Assembly: GCA_900546915.1 (NCBI GenBank)
Contig: UREY01000004.1
Coordinates: forward strand, 1 to 64,000
Direction: 5' to 3'
Length of the DNA: 64,000 nucleotides
DNA from: an uncultured Eubacteriales bacterium
GTDB taxonomy: Bacteria > Bacillota > Clostridia > Oscillospirales > Oscillospiraceae
The number at the start of each line of letters is the position of its first letter. Position 1 is the stretch's first letter. Shown piece after piece: positions 42,113 through 50,399 of this stretch. Made by a program: the position numbers and the translations under genes. The notes under the pieces are model-generated. The model had not been told where the DNA came from, searched no databases, and saw only the letters and a program-made list of their open reading frames with translations.

Positions 42113-43426
42113 ATGGCACAAAACCGGCAGTATACATGCTTTGTCATTTCACCTTTGGGGGGAGAAGAGAGTTCGGAACGATCTCGTTCTGATAGTGTGC
42201 TAAATTTTCTGGTTATACCGGTATTAACAAAATGTGGCTTTACAAAGGATTGTATCATACGATCCGACAAAATTTCAGAAACCGGTAAAATTTCGGAGCA
42301 AATTGTGGGGCATATCAAAAATGACGATTTGTGCGTCATTGACATGACGGATCTAAACGCCAATGTCATGTACGAGTATGGGTTGAGAATGGGCTACGGC
42401 AAGCCCTATATTGTGTTGGCGCAAAAGGGGCAAACGCTTCCCTTTGACGTACATGATGAGCGGACCATATTCTACGATGTGGAAAGCGTTCCGGGCCTCA
42501 TGCGTACGCAGGAGGTTATGGAACGGTTTGTGGATTCGTTGAAGCAGCAGGGATTTATTGAATCCAAGGGAACCGAGAGCGTGACGTCCTTATCGGAACG
42601 GCTGAAAAGAATTGAAGATAAGCTGGACAGCGCGCTGAATGTCATACAGAAAACAGGCGGCGGGGGAAATAATTCTGTCCCCGGCAATGCAAAACTGGAG
42701 GATATTTTAAGGCAGCTTTCCCCCATCCAGGCGTTCAATTATGCGCTTACCCAGAGGGACCTGAGCTTAGGCGAAGATTTGATGCCGATGTTAAAACAAA
42801 CATTGAGTCAGGAACGCTACATCGACCAAGTGGTGGCCCAATTGGTGTCCATGGGCTCGAATAAGGCTGCCCGGATTTTTGAGGAAAACTGGGATGCTAT
42901 TTTTGGCGAGAAGAGCGAGCTGACCTTCAAGCAGCGCTATGAGGAGATTGGCTGCTACATCAGCTATTGCAATCGGGCCGATTGTGAGCCGGAATACCTG
43001 GAGCGTGTGTTGAAGACCATAGAGGACTTGATGGATGCGGCTCCCACATCCAAAGAGCGTGCGGGCTTATACAACCAGAAAAACCGGATCTACTTTGGCG
43101 CGTATACCACCCTGGAGGGGAAGGGGGAGGTGCATCCGGAGTATTTGGAGGAGGCCGTCCAGGCCTTGGAAAAGGTGATCAAGCTGAACGATCGGGAGCC
43201 GTCCTATTACTATAATTTGGCGACCTGTCTGCGTAAGCGCGGGGATTTGGACGGAGCTGTGACAGCCATCTCCAAGTGCATGGAGCTGGATAGCAACGAC
43301 GACGACCATTTGAAGCTGGCCTATGAGCTATACAGGGAAAAGAAAGACCCCAGAGCGGACCATGTGCTGCAGAAGCTGCAGGAGGTCAATCCCTATTTGG
43401 CGACTCTGCTGCGGCGTAAAAGGTAA
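42113..43426 (+). CDS. NDT/TIR-like nucleotide-processing domain fused to TPR-like repeats
   Basis: 437 residues. The N-terminal 130 show a Rossmann-like domain beginning YTCFVISPLGGEES, with SDKISETGKISEQIVGHI, DLCVIDMTDLNANVMYEYGLRMG (Glu88 in the position of the catalytic Glu of nucleoside deoxyribosyltransferases and TIR NADases) and LPFDVHDERTIFYD. A coiled-coil/linker (about 160-195) and a helical repeat region with TPR-like units (about 280-437, e.g. REPSYYYNLATCLRKRGDLDGAVTAISKCMELD) follow. Such domains often act as effectors in antiviral or stress systems. Enzymatic activity is not demonstrated. ATG at 42113 has GGGGGGAAG upstream. Confidence 0.68.
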   Translation: MAQNRQYTCFVISPLGGEESSERSRSDSVLNFLVIPVLTKCGFTKDCIIRSDKISETGKISEQIVGHIKNDDLCVIDMTDLNANVMYEYGLRMGYGKPYIVLAQKGQTLPFDVHDERTIFYDVESVPGLMRTQEVMERFVDSLKQQGFIESKGTESVTSLSERLKRIEDKLDSALNVIQKTGGGGNNSVPGNAKLEDILRQLSPIQAFNYALTQRDLSLGEDLMPMLKQTLSQERYIDQVVAQLVSMGSNKAARIFEENWDAIFGEKSELTFKQRYEEIGCYISYCNRADCEPEYLERVLKTIEDLMDAAPTSKERAGLYNQKNRIYFGAYTTLEGKGEVHPEYLEEAVQALEKVIKLNDREPSYYYNLATCLRKRGDLDGAVTAISKCMELDSNDDDHLKLAYELYREKKDPRADHVLQKLQEVNPYLATLLRRKR

Positions 43427-43440
43427 ACGGATAGGAAACG

Positions 43441-43494
43441 GCAAAGAACGACCCGGGGCGGTTCTGTGGGAACCGTCCCGGGGTTGTTCTTTGC
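43441..43494. terminator. 54-nt bidirectional terminator hairpin
   Basis: A long stem: outer arms 43441-43449 with 43486-43494 and inner arms 43452-43464 with 43470-43482 (one wobble). It separates the convergent NDT/TIR-like and DUF975 genes. Confidence 0.8.
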
Positions 43495-43504
43495 TTCGGC
43501 GGAG

Positions 43505-44338
43505 TCAGCCTAGTGTAGACCCATCCAGCTTGGTTCCGCAATTGTTGCAGAAGCGGGCGGCTTTTGGGGCCGGTTGGCCGCAGATGGGGCAGTACTGAGT
43601 GCCGGGCTGAGGCGGCTGCTGCCCGGCGGCCGGCGGCGTATAGGCGGGCGGCGTCGGCGGGGCGAAACGGGTGCTGTAAGAGGGGTCCTCCAGACAGTGC
43701 TGCACCTCGTCATAAAACCCGGCCCGGATGAGCCCCGTGAACAGAGGAATCAGGAAGACGGCCAACAAAACCACCACAACCAGCAGGGTATAAAACAAGG
43801 GGCCCATCCACGGAATTTGCGCCAGGCCTGTAAGAAGCAGGGCTGCCAGAATGAGAGCGCCGTAAATCAGCAGATCGACCAAGAACATTTTGCCGCGGTA
43901 GCCCTGGGTTTCCCGGGCGGAGACCTGGATGGCCTCGGTGGCCTTGACGTCGGGGCGGGTCAGGAGGATATAGGGCGTGAAGCGGTAGGCGTAGAGCTTC
44001 ATGGGTCCCAAGACCAAACCGGCCACAGGAATCAGAAACCAGAGAAAGACCCACAAGCTCATCCAGGCCATACCCCCCACCAGGTGAGGCAGCTGCTCCC
44101 GGCGGAACGGGGTGAACAGATCCCGGGACTCCACCGCGTTGCCCCGGTAAGCCTCCAGGAAGAGGAGCGCCAGGGAGCCGGTGAGGGCCAGATCCAGACA
44201 AAAGGCCACGGCAGGCACACCCACAAAACCAATGACCCCCAGCCAGGTGAGAAGTCCGGCCAGCAGGCTGACGCCCCAAAGGCGCCAGGGTTTGGTTTGC
44301 AGGACCGAGCGGACGTTACGACAAATCCAAGATACCAT
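43505..44338 (-). CDS. DUF975 family integral membrane protein with zinc ribbon
   Basis: 277 residues. Five or six membrane segments over residues 20-215 match the DUF975 pattern (GPMKLYAYRFTPYILLTRPDVKATEAIQVSARETQGYRGKMFLVDL). A proline-rich linker leads to a C-terminal zinc ribbon CPICG...CNNCG. Function is unknown. GAGGAGG precedes the ATG. Confidence 0.88.
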   Translation of the reverse strand: MVSWICRNVRSVLQTKPWRLWGVSLLAGLLTWLGVIGFVGVPAVAFCLDLALTGSLALLFLEAYRGNAVESRDLFTPFRREQLPHLVGGMAWMSLWVFLWFLIPVAGLVLGPMKLYAYRFTPYILLTRPDVKATEAIQVSARETQGYRGKMFLVDLLIYGALILAALLLTGLAQIPWMGPLFYTLLVVVVLLAVFLIPLFTGLIRAGFYDEVQHCLEDPSYSTRFAPPTPPAYTPPAAGQQPPQPGTQYCPICGQPAPKAARFCNNCGTKLDGSTLG

Positions 44339-44389
44339 ACCAGATTACCTCCTCGGAAAAGACAAGCATGACACATCCATCTGGTACCT

Positions 44390-44417
44390 AGTATAACGGC
44401 TTCCGCCTGCCTGTCAA
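44390..44417 (-). promoter_or_regulatory. DUF975 gene promoter
   Basis: Minus strand TTGACA (44417-44412), 16-bp spacer, TATACT (44395-44390), about 50 bp upstream of the start. Confidence 0.75.
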
Positions 44418-44433
44418 GGAAGGGGGGAGAATC

Positions 44434-44982
44434 TTAAAAAAATCTTCGGATTTCCAAGTCCGCCGGAGGCGGCTCCGGCGCGCACAGGGCGACCACATGA
44501 TTTTCCCAGGTCCACAGCCGGAAATGCAGGCTACTGCCGTCCAGAGTGGGGCCGGACGGATCGAAGCTCAGGTGATTGGGATACCCCCGCAGCCCGTCGC
44601 CGGTATACTTTACGGTGGCTTCTTTCAGTGTCCACAGAGTCAGAAACAGGGCGTTGGGGTCCGGCGCCTGGCGCCAGAGCGTGTATTCCCGGGGAGACAG
44701 CACCTTTTCCGCCAGACCGGGCCGCACGGCACGCCCCAGCTGCTCCGCGTCCAACCCCACCGCAACTTGAGATAACACGCAGAAGGCCATGGCGCGGGTG
44801 TGGGTGATGGAGCAATGGAGCCCTCCCTGGGTGAAATACGGCTTGCCCCGTTTGTGCCGCCGCAGCGGGGGCATCGGCCGGCCGGTGGCCTGCCGGTACA
44901 GCAGCTCCAAAAGCAGACGGGCATCCGTCCCGCCCCGCCCCGGAACGGTGGGAGTAGCGGCGAGGGCAAACATAGAAGACAT
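44434..44982 (-). CDS. 4'-phosphopantetheinyl transferase superfamily protein (Sfp type)
   Basis: Transfers phosphopantetheine from CoA to a carrier-protein serine. 182 residues, shorter than Sfp (about 224). Visible motifs: HCSITHTRAMAF (residues about 56-67), VGLDAEQL with Mg-binding Asp, and WTLKEATVKYTGDGL. The short form resembles enzymes serving a primary carrier protein or a small specialised set. AAAGGAG precedes the ATG at 44982; sequence upstream contains the zinc-ribbon terminator. No polyketide or nonribosomal peptide genes are in the window, so the partner is unknown. Confidence 0.83.
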   Translation of the reverse strand: MSSMFALAATPTVPGRGGTDARLLLELLYRQATGRPMPPLRRHKRGKPYFTQGGLHCSITHTRAMAFCVLSQVAVGLDAEQLGRAVRPGLAEKVLSPREYTLWRQAPDPNALFLTLWTLKEATVKYTGDGLRGYPNHLSFDPSGPTLDGSSLHFRLWTWENHVVALCAPEPPPADLEIRRFF

Positions 44983-45086
44983 AGAGACTCCTTTCCAACG
45001 GGGCGTTGAGGCGAATGGAGGCGAGGGGCATGGTGCAGACATTTCTGGAGCCGGTTTCGCCATGCCAGGGATGTGGGAAGAGAAAA

Positions 45087-45114
45087 GGGGGTGCTGCATT
45101 TCTGCAGCACCCCC
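45087..45114 (-). terminator. terminator after zinc-ribbon gene
   Basis: Perfect 12-bp stem (45087-45098 with 45103-45114), followed on the minus strand by TTTTCTCTT. Confidence 0.9.
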
Positions 45115-45133
45115 TTACAGTTATTTGGGAAAA

Positions 45134-45412
45134 TTAGCCGTTGCCGCGCATCTGAGCGAAGCATTCGCTGCAGTACACCGGGCGGTCGGACTTGGGCTCG
45201 AAGGGAACCTTGGCCTCGCCGCCGCAGCGGGCGCAGGTGGCGGTGAAGTACTCACGGGGGCCACGGGCGGCGTTCTTGCGGGCGTCGCGGCAGGCCTTGC
45301 AGCGCTGGGGCTCATTCTGGAAGCCGCGCTCTGCGTAGAATTCCTGCTCGCCGGCGGTGAAAACGAATTCGTTGCCGCACTCTTTGCAAACTAAAGTTTT
45401 GTCTTCGTACAT
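45134..45412 (-). CDS. zinc-ribbon domain protein (zf-trcl type)
   Basis: 92 residues with three CxxC pairs and a further CxxC-like unit: CKECG, CKACR, CARCG, CSEC. The sequence YEDKTLVCKECGNEFVFTAGEQEFYAERGF is typical of the small 'probable zinc-ribbon' family found across Clostridia. The function is unknown; nucleic-acid or ribosome binding is plausible. It has an unusually long predicted leader (about 258 nt). Confidence 0.88.
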   Translation of the reverse strand: MYEDKTLVCKECGNEFVFTAGEQEFYAERGFQNEPQRCKACRDARKNAARGPREYFTATCARCGGEAKVPFEPKSDRPVYCSECFAQMRGNG

Positions 45413-45704
45413 GGATGAATTACCTCTCTTTGGTGATTTGTGATAGCCCCGTGAAAGTTGCCCATCAAGTAATTGCTGGTCTGTTGTCCAGGGATCTATG
45501 CGAACGGCTTTGCCGTTATCGCCAGGAAAACCGGCCGAACGCCGGAGAAGGCTCTTGAGCAGGGAGACGCAGCAAAAATTTGGAACGGACGACCATCCAA
45601 AAAAGAGGAAATTGCGCCGTGGCCGGCAGTCAAGAGAGAAGAGAAACGGCGAAATGCACGTTCCATCCAAGTGCATATTATAGCAGAAAAAATGAATTTG
45701 TCAA
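45413..45704 (-). promoter_or_regulatory. promoter and long 5' leader of the zinc-ribbon gene
   Basis: Minus strand TTGACA (45704-45699), 16-bp spacer, TATAAT (45682-45677). Transcription should start near 45670, leaving about 258 nt before the ATG at 45412. The leader has GC-rich inverted segments and one short reading frame without a ribosome site. Either a regulatory RNA or an unseen small peptide may be there. Confidence 0.6.
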
Positions 45705-45765
45705 TAGTGAATAACATTTTTTTCTGAGAGGAAGCAGATTTGGTCAAAATTACGATTTTGCGGGG

Positions 45766-46806
45766 CTACCAAGGCATTTGTGTCTGCCCGGCAAAAGGAA
45801 GCCCCAGATGCTCGTAGGCAGGCTGCGTGGCGCAGCGGCCCCGGGGGGTCCGGGTCAGGAAGCCCAGCTGCATGAGATAAGGCTCGTATACGTCTTCCAG
45901 GGTGACGGCCTCTTCTCCGATGGTAGCGGCCAGGGTTTCCAGGCCCACAGGGCCGCCGCCATAGTTTTGAATGATGGCGGAGAGCATGCGCCGGTCGATG
46001 GCGTCCAGTCCCAGCTGATCCACCTCCAGCCGCCGCAGGGCTAGGTCGGCGGCCTCGCGGGTGATGACGCCGTCGGCGCAAACCTGGGCAAAGTCCCGGA
46101 CCCGGCGGAGAAAGCGGTTGGCAATGCGCGGCGTCCCCCGGCTCCGGGCGGCGATTTCCCGGGCGCCCTGGGGGTCGATTTCAATGCTCAGCAGGGTGGC
46201 CGACCGGGTGACAATCCGGGCCAGCTCCTCTGTTGTGTACAGCTCCAGCCGGAGGGATACGCCGAACCGGTCCCGCAGGGGTCCGGAGAGCTGACCGGCC
46301 CGGGTGGTGGCTCCCACCAGAGTGAATTTAGGCAGGTCCAGGCGGATGGAGTTGGCTGAGGGCCCTTTGCCCACGATGATGTCGATGGCATAGTCCTCCA
46401 TAGCCGGATATAGAATCTCCTCGACCACCCGGTTCAGACGGTGAATCTCGTCGATGAAGAGAATGTCGCCGGGGTTCAGGTTGGTGAGCAGGGCGGCCAA
46501 ATCTCCCGGCTTTTCAATGGCGGGTCCCGAGGTAATGCGGATGTTTACCCCCATTTCGTTGGCGATGACACCGGCCAGAGTGGTCTTGCCGAGTCCCGGC
46601 GGACCGTACAGCAGGGTGTGGTCCAAGGGCTCGCCCCGCCGCCGGGCGGCTTCAATGTACACGGACAGATTCCCCTTGGCTTTTTCCTGGCCGGTGTAAT
46701 CTGCCAGGAGCTTGGGGCGGAGATTGACCTCTCCGGTGTCCAGGCCGGTCAGGGCCGGGGTGATGATGGGGGCGGCGTCCAGCTCCTGGGAAAATTCAAT
46801 GCTCAT
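45766..46806 (-). CDS. ruvB: Holliday junction branch-migration helicase RuvB
   Basis: Hexameric AAA+ motor that drives branch migration with RuvA. Walker [11 protein letters not shown] near residue 65, Walker [11 protein letters not shown] and the sensor/arginine-finger region [18 protein letters not shown] are intact; 346 residues is normal. AAGGAGG precedes the ATG. Last gene of the ruvC-ruvA-ruvB set on the minus strand, 40 bp after ruvA. Confidence 0.97.
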   Translation of the reverse strand: MSIEFSQELDAAPIITPALTGLDTGEVNLRPKLLADYTGQEKAKGNLSVYIEAARRRGEPLDHTLLYGPPGLGKTTLAGVIANEMGVNIRITSGPAIEKPGDLAALLTNLNPGDILFIDEIHRLNRVVEEILYPAMEDYAIDIIVGKGPSANSIRLDLPKFTLVGATTRAGQLSGPLRDRFGVSLRLELYTTEELARIVTRSATLLSIEIDPQGAREIAARSRGTPRIANRFLRRVRDFAQVCADGVITREAADLALRRLEVDQLGLDAIDRRMLSAIIQNYGGGPVGLETLAATIGEEAVTLEDVYEPYLMQLGFLTRTPRGRCATQPAYEHLGLPFAGQTQMPW

Positions 46807-46846
46807 GAGTTAACCTCCTTGTTACTGGGGAAATGAGGCGTCCGGG

Positions 46847-47446
46847 TCAGGAGCGGATTACCATGGAACGCAGGGCGTAGCGGACCATTTCTTCCGTGCC
46901 CGCCTTGGGATCGCAGCCCTTCAGCGCGGCGGCAATTTCAGACGAAGAGTATCCCAGCTCCTGCAGGGCGGCTGTGGCCAGGGCGACGGCATTCTCCCCG
47001 GCGGGTACGGCGGGCGTGGGACCGGAGAAATCCAGCTCCGGGGAGGCCCCGCCGATTTTGTCCTTCAGCTCCAGGATGATCCGCTGGGCCAGCTTTTTGC
47101 CCACGCCCTGGGCCACCGTCAGGGCTTTTTCATCTCCGGTCATCACAGCCAGGGTAAAGCTCTGAGGGCCGCCGGCGGAGAGAATGGCCAGGGCGGCTTT
47201 GGGGCCTACGCCGTTGACGCCCAGAAGAAGCTGGAAACACCGCAGCTCCTCCCGGGAGGCAAAACCGAAGAGATCAAACGCGCCCTCCCGGATGTTCTCG
47301 TGTACATACAGCCGGGCGTTTTGGTTCAGCTTCAGCTGGGCGGCGGTGTAAGCGGTGACGGCGCAGGAGTAACCCACCCCGCCGCAGTCCACCACGGCCA
47401 GGCTGGGCTCCAGAATCGTAATGGGGCCTTGTAAGTAGTAAAACAT
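46847..47446 (-). CDS. ruvA: Holliday junction-binding protein RuvA
   Basis: Tetrameric junction-binding partner of RuvB. N-terminal OB-fold beginning MFYYLQGPI, HhH region LLLGVNGVGPKAALAIL (residues about 70-86) and AQGVGKKLAQRIILELKDK, and C-terminal domain that contacts RuvB. 199 residues is standard. AGAGG precedes the ATG at 47446. The 121-bp gap after ruvC contains no clear terminator. Confidence 0.95.
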   Translation of the reverse strand: MFYYLQGPITILEPSLAVVDCGGVGYSCAVTAYTAAQLKLNQNARLYVHENIREGAFDLFGFASREELRCFQLLLGVNGVGPKAALAILSAGGPQSFTLAVMTGDEKALTVAQGVGKKLAQRIILELKDKIGGASPELDFSGPTPAVPAGENAVALATAALQELGYSSSEIAAALKGCDPKAGTEEMVRYALRSMVIRS

Positions 47447-47567
47447 AAAAACCTCTTTGAAGTCTGTAAAATATTGGAAACAGCTTCCTAAAACTGCCGA
47501 TGTCCGGCGGGAAATTTTCCCTCCGGTGTCCGTTTGCGGCTTGGGGCCGGGGGGTTGGCGACGGATT

Positions 47568-48086
47568 TTACCGTTTGGAGGCCGGAAAATGGGCGCGGCT
47601 GTACGAGCTGAGCAGGGAGGTGGCGGAGCGGGCGTGGCACAGGGCAATGGCGATGGCGTCTGCGGCGTCGTCCGGCCGCGGCAGGGACTCCAGCTTTAAA
47701 ATCCTGCGGGTCATATCCATGACCTGCCGTTTGCTGGCGCCGCCGTAGCCGACGACAGATTGCTTCACCTGCATCGGCTTGTACTCAGAGACGGGCATCC
47801 CCGCCTGGGCGGCAGCCAATAAAATGACCCCCCGGGCCTGAGCTACGCCGATGCCGGTGGTGACGTTGTGACCGAAAAACAGCTCTTCAATGGCCAGAGT
47901 CTCCGGCTGGGCGGATTGTAACAGCTGCACCATGTCCCGGTAGAGGCTTTCCAACCTCTGGGGGAATTCCATACCCGCCGGTGTGGTGATCACACCGCAT
48001 TGAAGCAGCCGAAACGACCCCCGCTGCGCTTCTATCAGAGCGAAGCCGGTCGTTCCGTAGCCGGGGTCGATGCCGAGGACTCTCAT
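47568..48086 (-). CDS. ruvC: Holliday junction resolvase RuvC
   Basis: Mg-dependent endonuclease that resolves the junction handled by RuvAB. RNase H-like fold with the acidic residues in GIDPGYGTTGFALIE (Asp7), IEELFF (Glu pair near residue 68) and PDDAADAIAIALCH. 172 residues is normal. The ATG has only a weak site (TTAGGGC) and lies 3 bp after the stop of a 54-codon gene, so its translation is probably coupled to that gene. Confidence 0.96.
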   Translation of the reverse strand: MRVLGIDPGYGTTGFALIEAQRGSFRLLQCGVITTPAGMEFPQRLESLYRDMVQLLQSAQPETLAIEELFFGHNVTTGIGVAQARGVILLAAAQAGMPVSEYKPMQVKQSVVGYGGASKRQVMDMTRRILKLESLPRPDDAADAIAIALCHARSATSLLSSYSRAHFPASKR

Positions 48087-48089
48087 GCC

Positions 48090-48254
48090 CTAATATTTGT
48101 GGGCGATCCAGTAATAATACAGGATTGTGCCCAGGATGATGAGAATCAAGAAAAACCAAGCCATTGCAAGCTGCCATTTGGGCCGGGGAACGTAGCGTTT
48201 TTCCTCCGAATCCTGCTCCGGCTCCGTATTTTGTAAGTTCTTTTGTTCGTCCAT
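48090..48254 (-). CDS. small single-pass membrane protein upstream of ruvC (54 aa)
   Basis: A short gene easily missed: MDEQKNLQNT, an acidic stretch EPEQDSEEK, a basic RYVPRPKWQ and one membrane helix (about residues 30-48, AMAWFFLILIILGTILYYYW) ending IAHKY. AGAGG lies 7 bp before the ATG. The stop is 3 bp before the ruvC start. The predicted topology is N-terminus inside. It may simply provide translation coupling for ruvC, or have a membrane role of its own. Unknown function. Confidence 0.7.
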   Translation of the reverse strand: MDEQKNLQNTEPEQDSEEKRYVPRPKWQLAMAWFFLILIILGTILYYYWIAHKY

Positions 48255-48320
48255 AAGGATACCTCTTTTTGCAAGAAATCAGGGGTCCGCTGCATGGGTG
48301 CGGCGGACCCCAGGGGGATA

Positions 48321-49232
48321 TTATGCACAGGGCTCCGGGCTGCCGTCTTCTTCCGGCTCCGGCAGACTGCGGCGTCTGGCCGGCTCTCCGGCGCAGAGGA
48401 ACAGGCAGGCCAGAGGCGAGCCCGGTTCTCTGGAGACCGCCCCAGAGGCGGCGGAGACGGGAGCGTGATGGGGCACGTAGCGGACGTAGGGCACCCGGAC
48501 CGAAGGGGCGGTGGAATCCGCCTGCTTCTCTTCTTCTGCCGGGGCGGCGGAAGCGGGCGCTGCGGCAGAGGGCGTGGAAACCGGAACGGAAGACTCCGGC
48601 TGCGCTTCCTCCGTCTCCCAATAGAAGCTGCTGCCCAGGCTGGACCAGTCGGACAGGGCGCCGCTGTAGCCCTTGGAGTTTAGATCCATGGAGGCGCTGA
48701 ATTCGCTGGTGGTCCCGCCGTAGCGGACCCAATATTTCAGCTGAGCCGTACGGCCCCGGGTGGCGCCGGCCTGCTCTCGGTTAGCCGGAACCTCGAAATT
48801 GACGCACCAGGTATAGCCTGCCTGATAAGCGCCGTCGGAGGTATCGGGAACCCGCTTCAAAGCGGCGTATGTACTTTGGTACCGGGTCCGGAGTTCATAT
48901 GCCAGGTAATCCAGCTGGCCCTCCAGAGACCAGTAATCGTAGCCCCGCAGCAGACAAAAGCTCTTCAGGCTTTCAAAGCGGCTGTTATGCCACTGGCACA
49001 GGCCGTAGCTGGTGCCGCCGTCGCCGTAAGCCGTGAGGGAAAAGTTGGACTCTGCTTCTATGTTGGCCAGGACGCCGCAGGCAGCGGCGGAGTTGAGTCC
49101 AAGCTCTGTAGTCAGGTATTGATAGACCTTTCGTTCCACGCCCAGATCGGAGGCCTGGGCGCCGGTGCACAGGGGCAGCAGCGCCGCAAACAAAACCAAA
49201 GCCAGGACGGAACGAAACGCGTATTTTCGCAT
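48321..49232 (-). CDS. secreted protein with phage-tail-lysozyme-like domain
   Basis: 303 residues. Signal peptide (1-27, cut after AQA), then a domain of about 150 residues with NSAAACGVLANIEAESNFSLTAYGDGGTSYGLCQWHNSRFESLKSF, matching the phage tail-tip lysozyme (Phage_lysozyme2) pattern, including the Glu of ANIEAESNF. The last 100 residues are Pro/Ala/Ser/Glu-rich and probably disordered, perhaps wall-spanning. ATG at 49232 is chosen for the signal peptide; its ribosome site GAGGTGA is slightly far. Peptidoglycan cleavage is likely but unproved; no phage genes are near. Confidence 0.8.
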   Translation of the reverse strand: MRKYAFRSVLALVLFAALLPLCTGAQASDLGVERKVYQYLTTELGLNSAAACGVLANIEAESNFSLTAYGDGGTSYGLCQWHNSRFESLKSFCLLRGYDYWSLEGQLDYLAYELRTRYQSTYAALKRVPDTSDGAYQAGYTWCVNFEVPANREQAGATRGRTAQLKYWVRYGGTTSEFSASMDLNSKGYSGALSDWSSLGSSFYWETEEAQPESSVPVSTPSAAAPASAAPAEEEKQADSTAPSVRVPYVRYVPHHAPVSAASGAVSREPGSPLACLFLCAGEPARRRSLPEPEEDGSPEPCA

Positions 49233-49255
49233 ATGTACATTCACCTCAAAACAGT

Positions 49256-49951
49256 TCAAACGCTGCCGAGCCCGGCCTGGTCCAGCAGATTGATGGTATG
49301 TCGGATGTGGGCGGCCATGGCGTACTGGGCGCCGTCCTCGTCCCGCTGGCGGAGGAACCCCATGAGAAGCTCGTTGTCCTGGAGGGTGGGCTGAGCCAGG
49401 AGCGCTTCTACATCCAAGGCGGCCCAGGCCTCGTGCAGGGCATTGTGGATGATGGGAACCAGCTGCTCCATAAACGGATTATGGGTGGCGGCTACGAAGG
49501 CGTGGTGAAACGCCTCTTCCGGCTGGGAAAAATTTTCTCCCTGTCGGATTGCCCGTGCCACGTCCTCGGCCCGGAGGGCAATTTCCCGCAGCTCGTCGTC
49601 CGTGCCCCGCAGGCAGGCCAGGCGGGCGGCCTGGGGCTCAATCATCATGCGGATTTCAAACAGATCCCGCAGGCGGGTGCGGAGGTTCTCCAGCCGCTGC
49701 AGCCCGATGTCCGGGACCATGGTGCGGTCCAGGACGAAGGTGCCGCTTCCCCGCCGGACTTCCACATAGCCTTGGGCAGCCAGGGAGCGAATCGCCTCCC
49801 GCAGGGTGGTACGGCTGACGCCGAACAGTGTGCAAAGCCGGGGTTCGTTGGGCAGTCTGGCCCCCGGCCCGTACGCCGGATCGTTGCCAATCATATGGAG
49901 CAGGCGGTCTGCGGTCTGATCCGCCAGACGCTGGGGATTTTGCGGGCCCAT
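49256..49951 (-). CDS. FadR-subfamily GntR transcriptional regulator
   Basis: 231 residues. N-terminal winged helix (10-75) with GARLPNEPRLCTLFGVSRTTLREAIRSLAAQGYVEVRRGSGTFV; C-terminal all-helical FCD domain (about 85-225) with the usual acidic/His metal-ligand pattern (HHAFVAATHN and the later AHIRH). It is divergent from buk and a FadR-type operator sits in the shared region. It likely controls the buk-ptb-ior operon and senses a carboxylic acid or acyl derivative; the ligand is inference. Confidence 0.9.
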   Translation of the reverse strand: MGPQNPQRLADQTADRLLHMIGNDPAYGPGARLPNEPRLCTLFGVSRTTLREAIRSLAAQGYVEVRRGSGTFVLDRTMVPDIGLQRLENLRTRLRDLFEIRMMIEPQAARLACLRGTDDELREIALRAEDVARAIRQGENFSQPEEAFHHAFVAATHNPFMEQLVPIIHNALHEAWAALDVEALLAQPTLQDNELLMGFLRQRDEDGAQYAMAAHIRHTINLLDQAGLGSV

Positions 49952-49980
49952 AGCAAGGCGGCTCCTTTCTTATTTTTGTT

Positions 49981-50009
49981 ATTATGCCATAGATGAGACG
50001 AGATTGCAA
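49981..50009 (-). promoter_or_regulatory. promoter of the GntR-family regulator
   Basis: Minus strand TTGCAA (50009-50004), 17-bp spacer, CATAAT (49986-49981), 30 bp upstream of the ATG. Confidence 0.7.
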
Positions 50010-50269
50010 GTAAAAGAAACGGAAAACTGCCGCAACGGCCGGTTTGCCGCCTATCAAAGCCCGGACTTTCGTCGCCGCGAGAGGAGGACCGAGGCGGCTG
50101 GGCTGTGGGTCGGAAAGCCGCGCGGCGCCCTCTGGAAGATTGCGGCTCTGTATGGAAGGCCTGCATTGGCCCGGGGGCGGCGAGGCGTGCCGGGCGGGAT
50201 CCGCCGCAGGTTACAGAGGCGAGATGCACAAAAAATTCATAGATTGGGAGGAGAATTTTTGCAGGATGG

Positions 50270-50298
50270 TTGACACGGGTTTGGCCGCATGATAAGAT
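50270..50298 (+). promoter_or_regulatory. promoter of buk-ptb-ior operon
   Basis: TTGACA (50270-50275), 17-bp spacer, TAAGAT (50293-50298). Start expected near 50305, upstream of the operator. Confidence 0.75.
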
Positions 50299-50329
50299 GA
50301 ATCCGGTAAACATCATACTTCCTGCGCTT

Positions 50330-50340
50330 TGGTCATACAA
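50330..50340. promoter_or_regulatory. FadR-type operator candidate
   Basis: TGGTCATACAA fits the published FadR-subfamily consensus TNGTNNNACNA exactly. It lies about 25 bp downstream of the predicted transcription start, a position suited to repression, and next to a FadR-type regulator gene. Confidence 0.6.
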
Positions 50341-50399
50341 ATCAAAAACAAATAAATGCGCCTGCGCAGTAGGCGCAAACAGACATCAGGAGGATTTTT

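Larger units (their letters stand above)
49952..50399. other. divergent control region between gntR and buk
   Basis: 448 bp without a gene. It holds the two promoters listed separately, the FadR-type operator, and a 7-bp-stem hairpin (TGCGCCT/AGGCGCA, about 50357-50378) just ahead of the buk ribosome site AGGAGG. Nothing else is recognisable in the middle 250 bp. Confidence 0.5.

Noticed and set aside
48321..49232. Prophage remnant
   Set aside because: Only one phage-like domain; flanking genes (ruvC, a GntR-family regulator) are ordinary and no integrase, capsid or tail gene is present.
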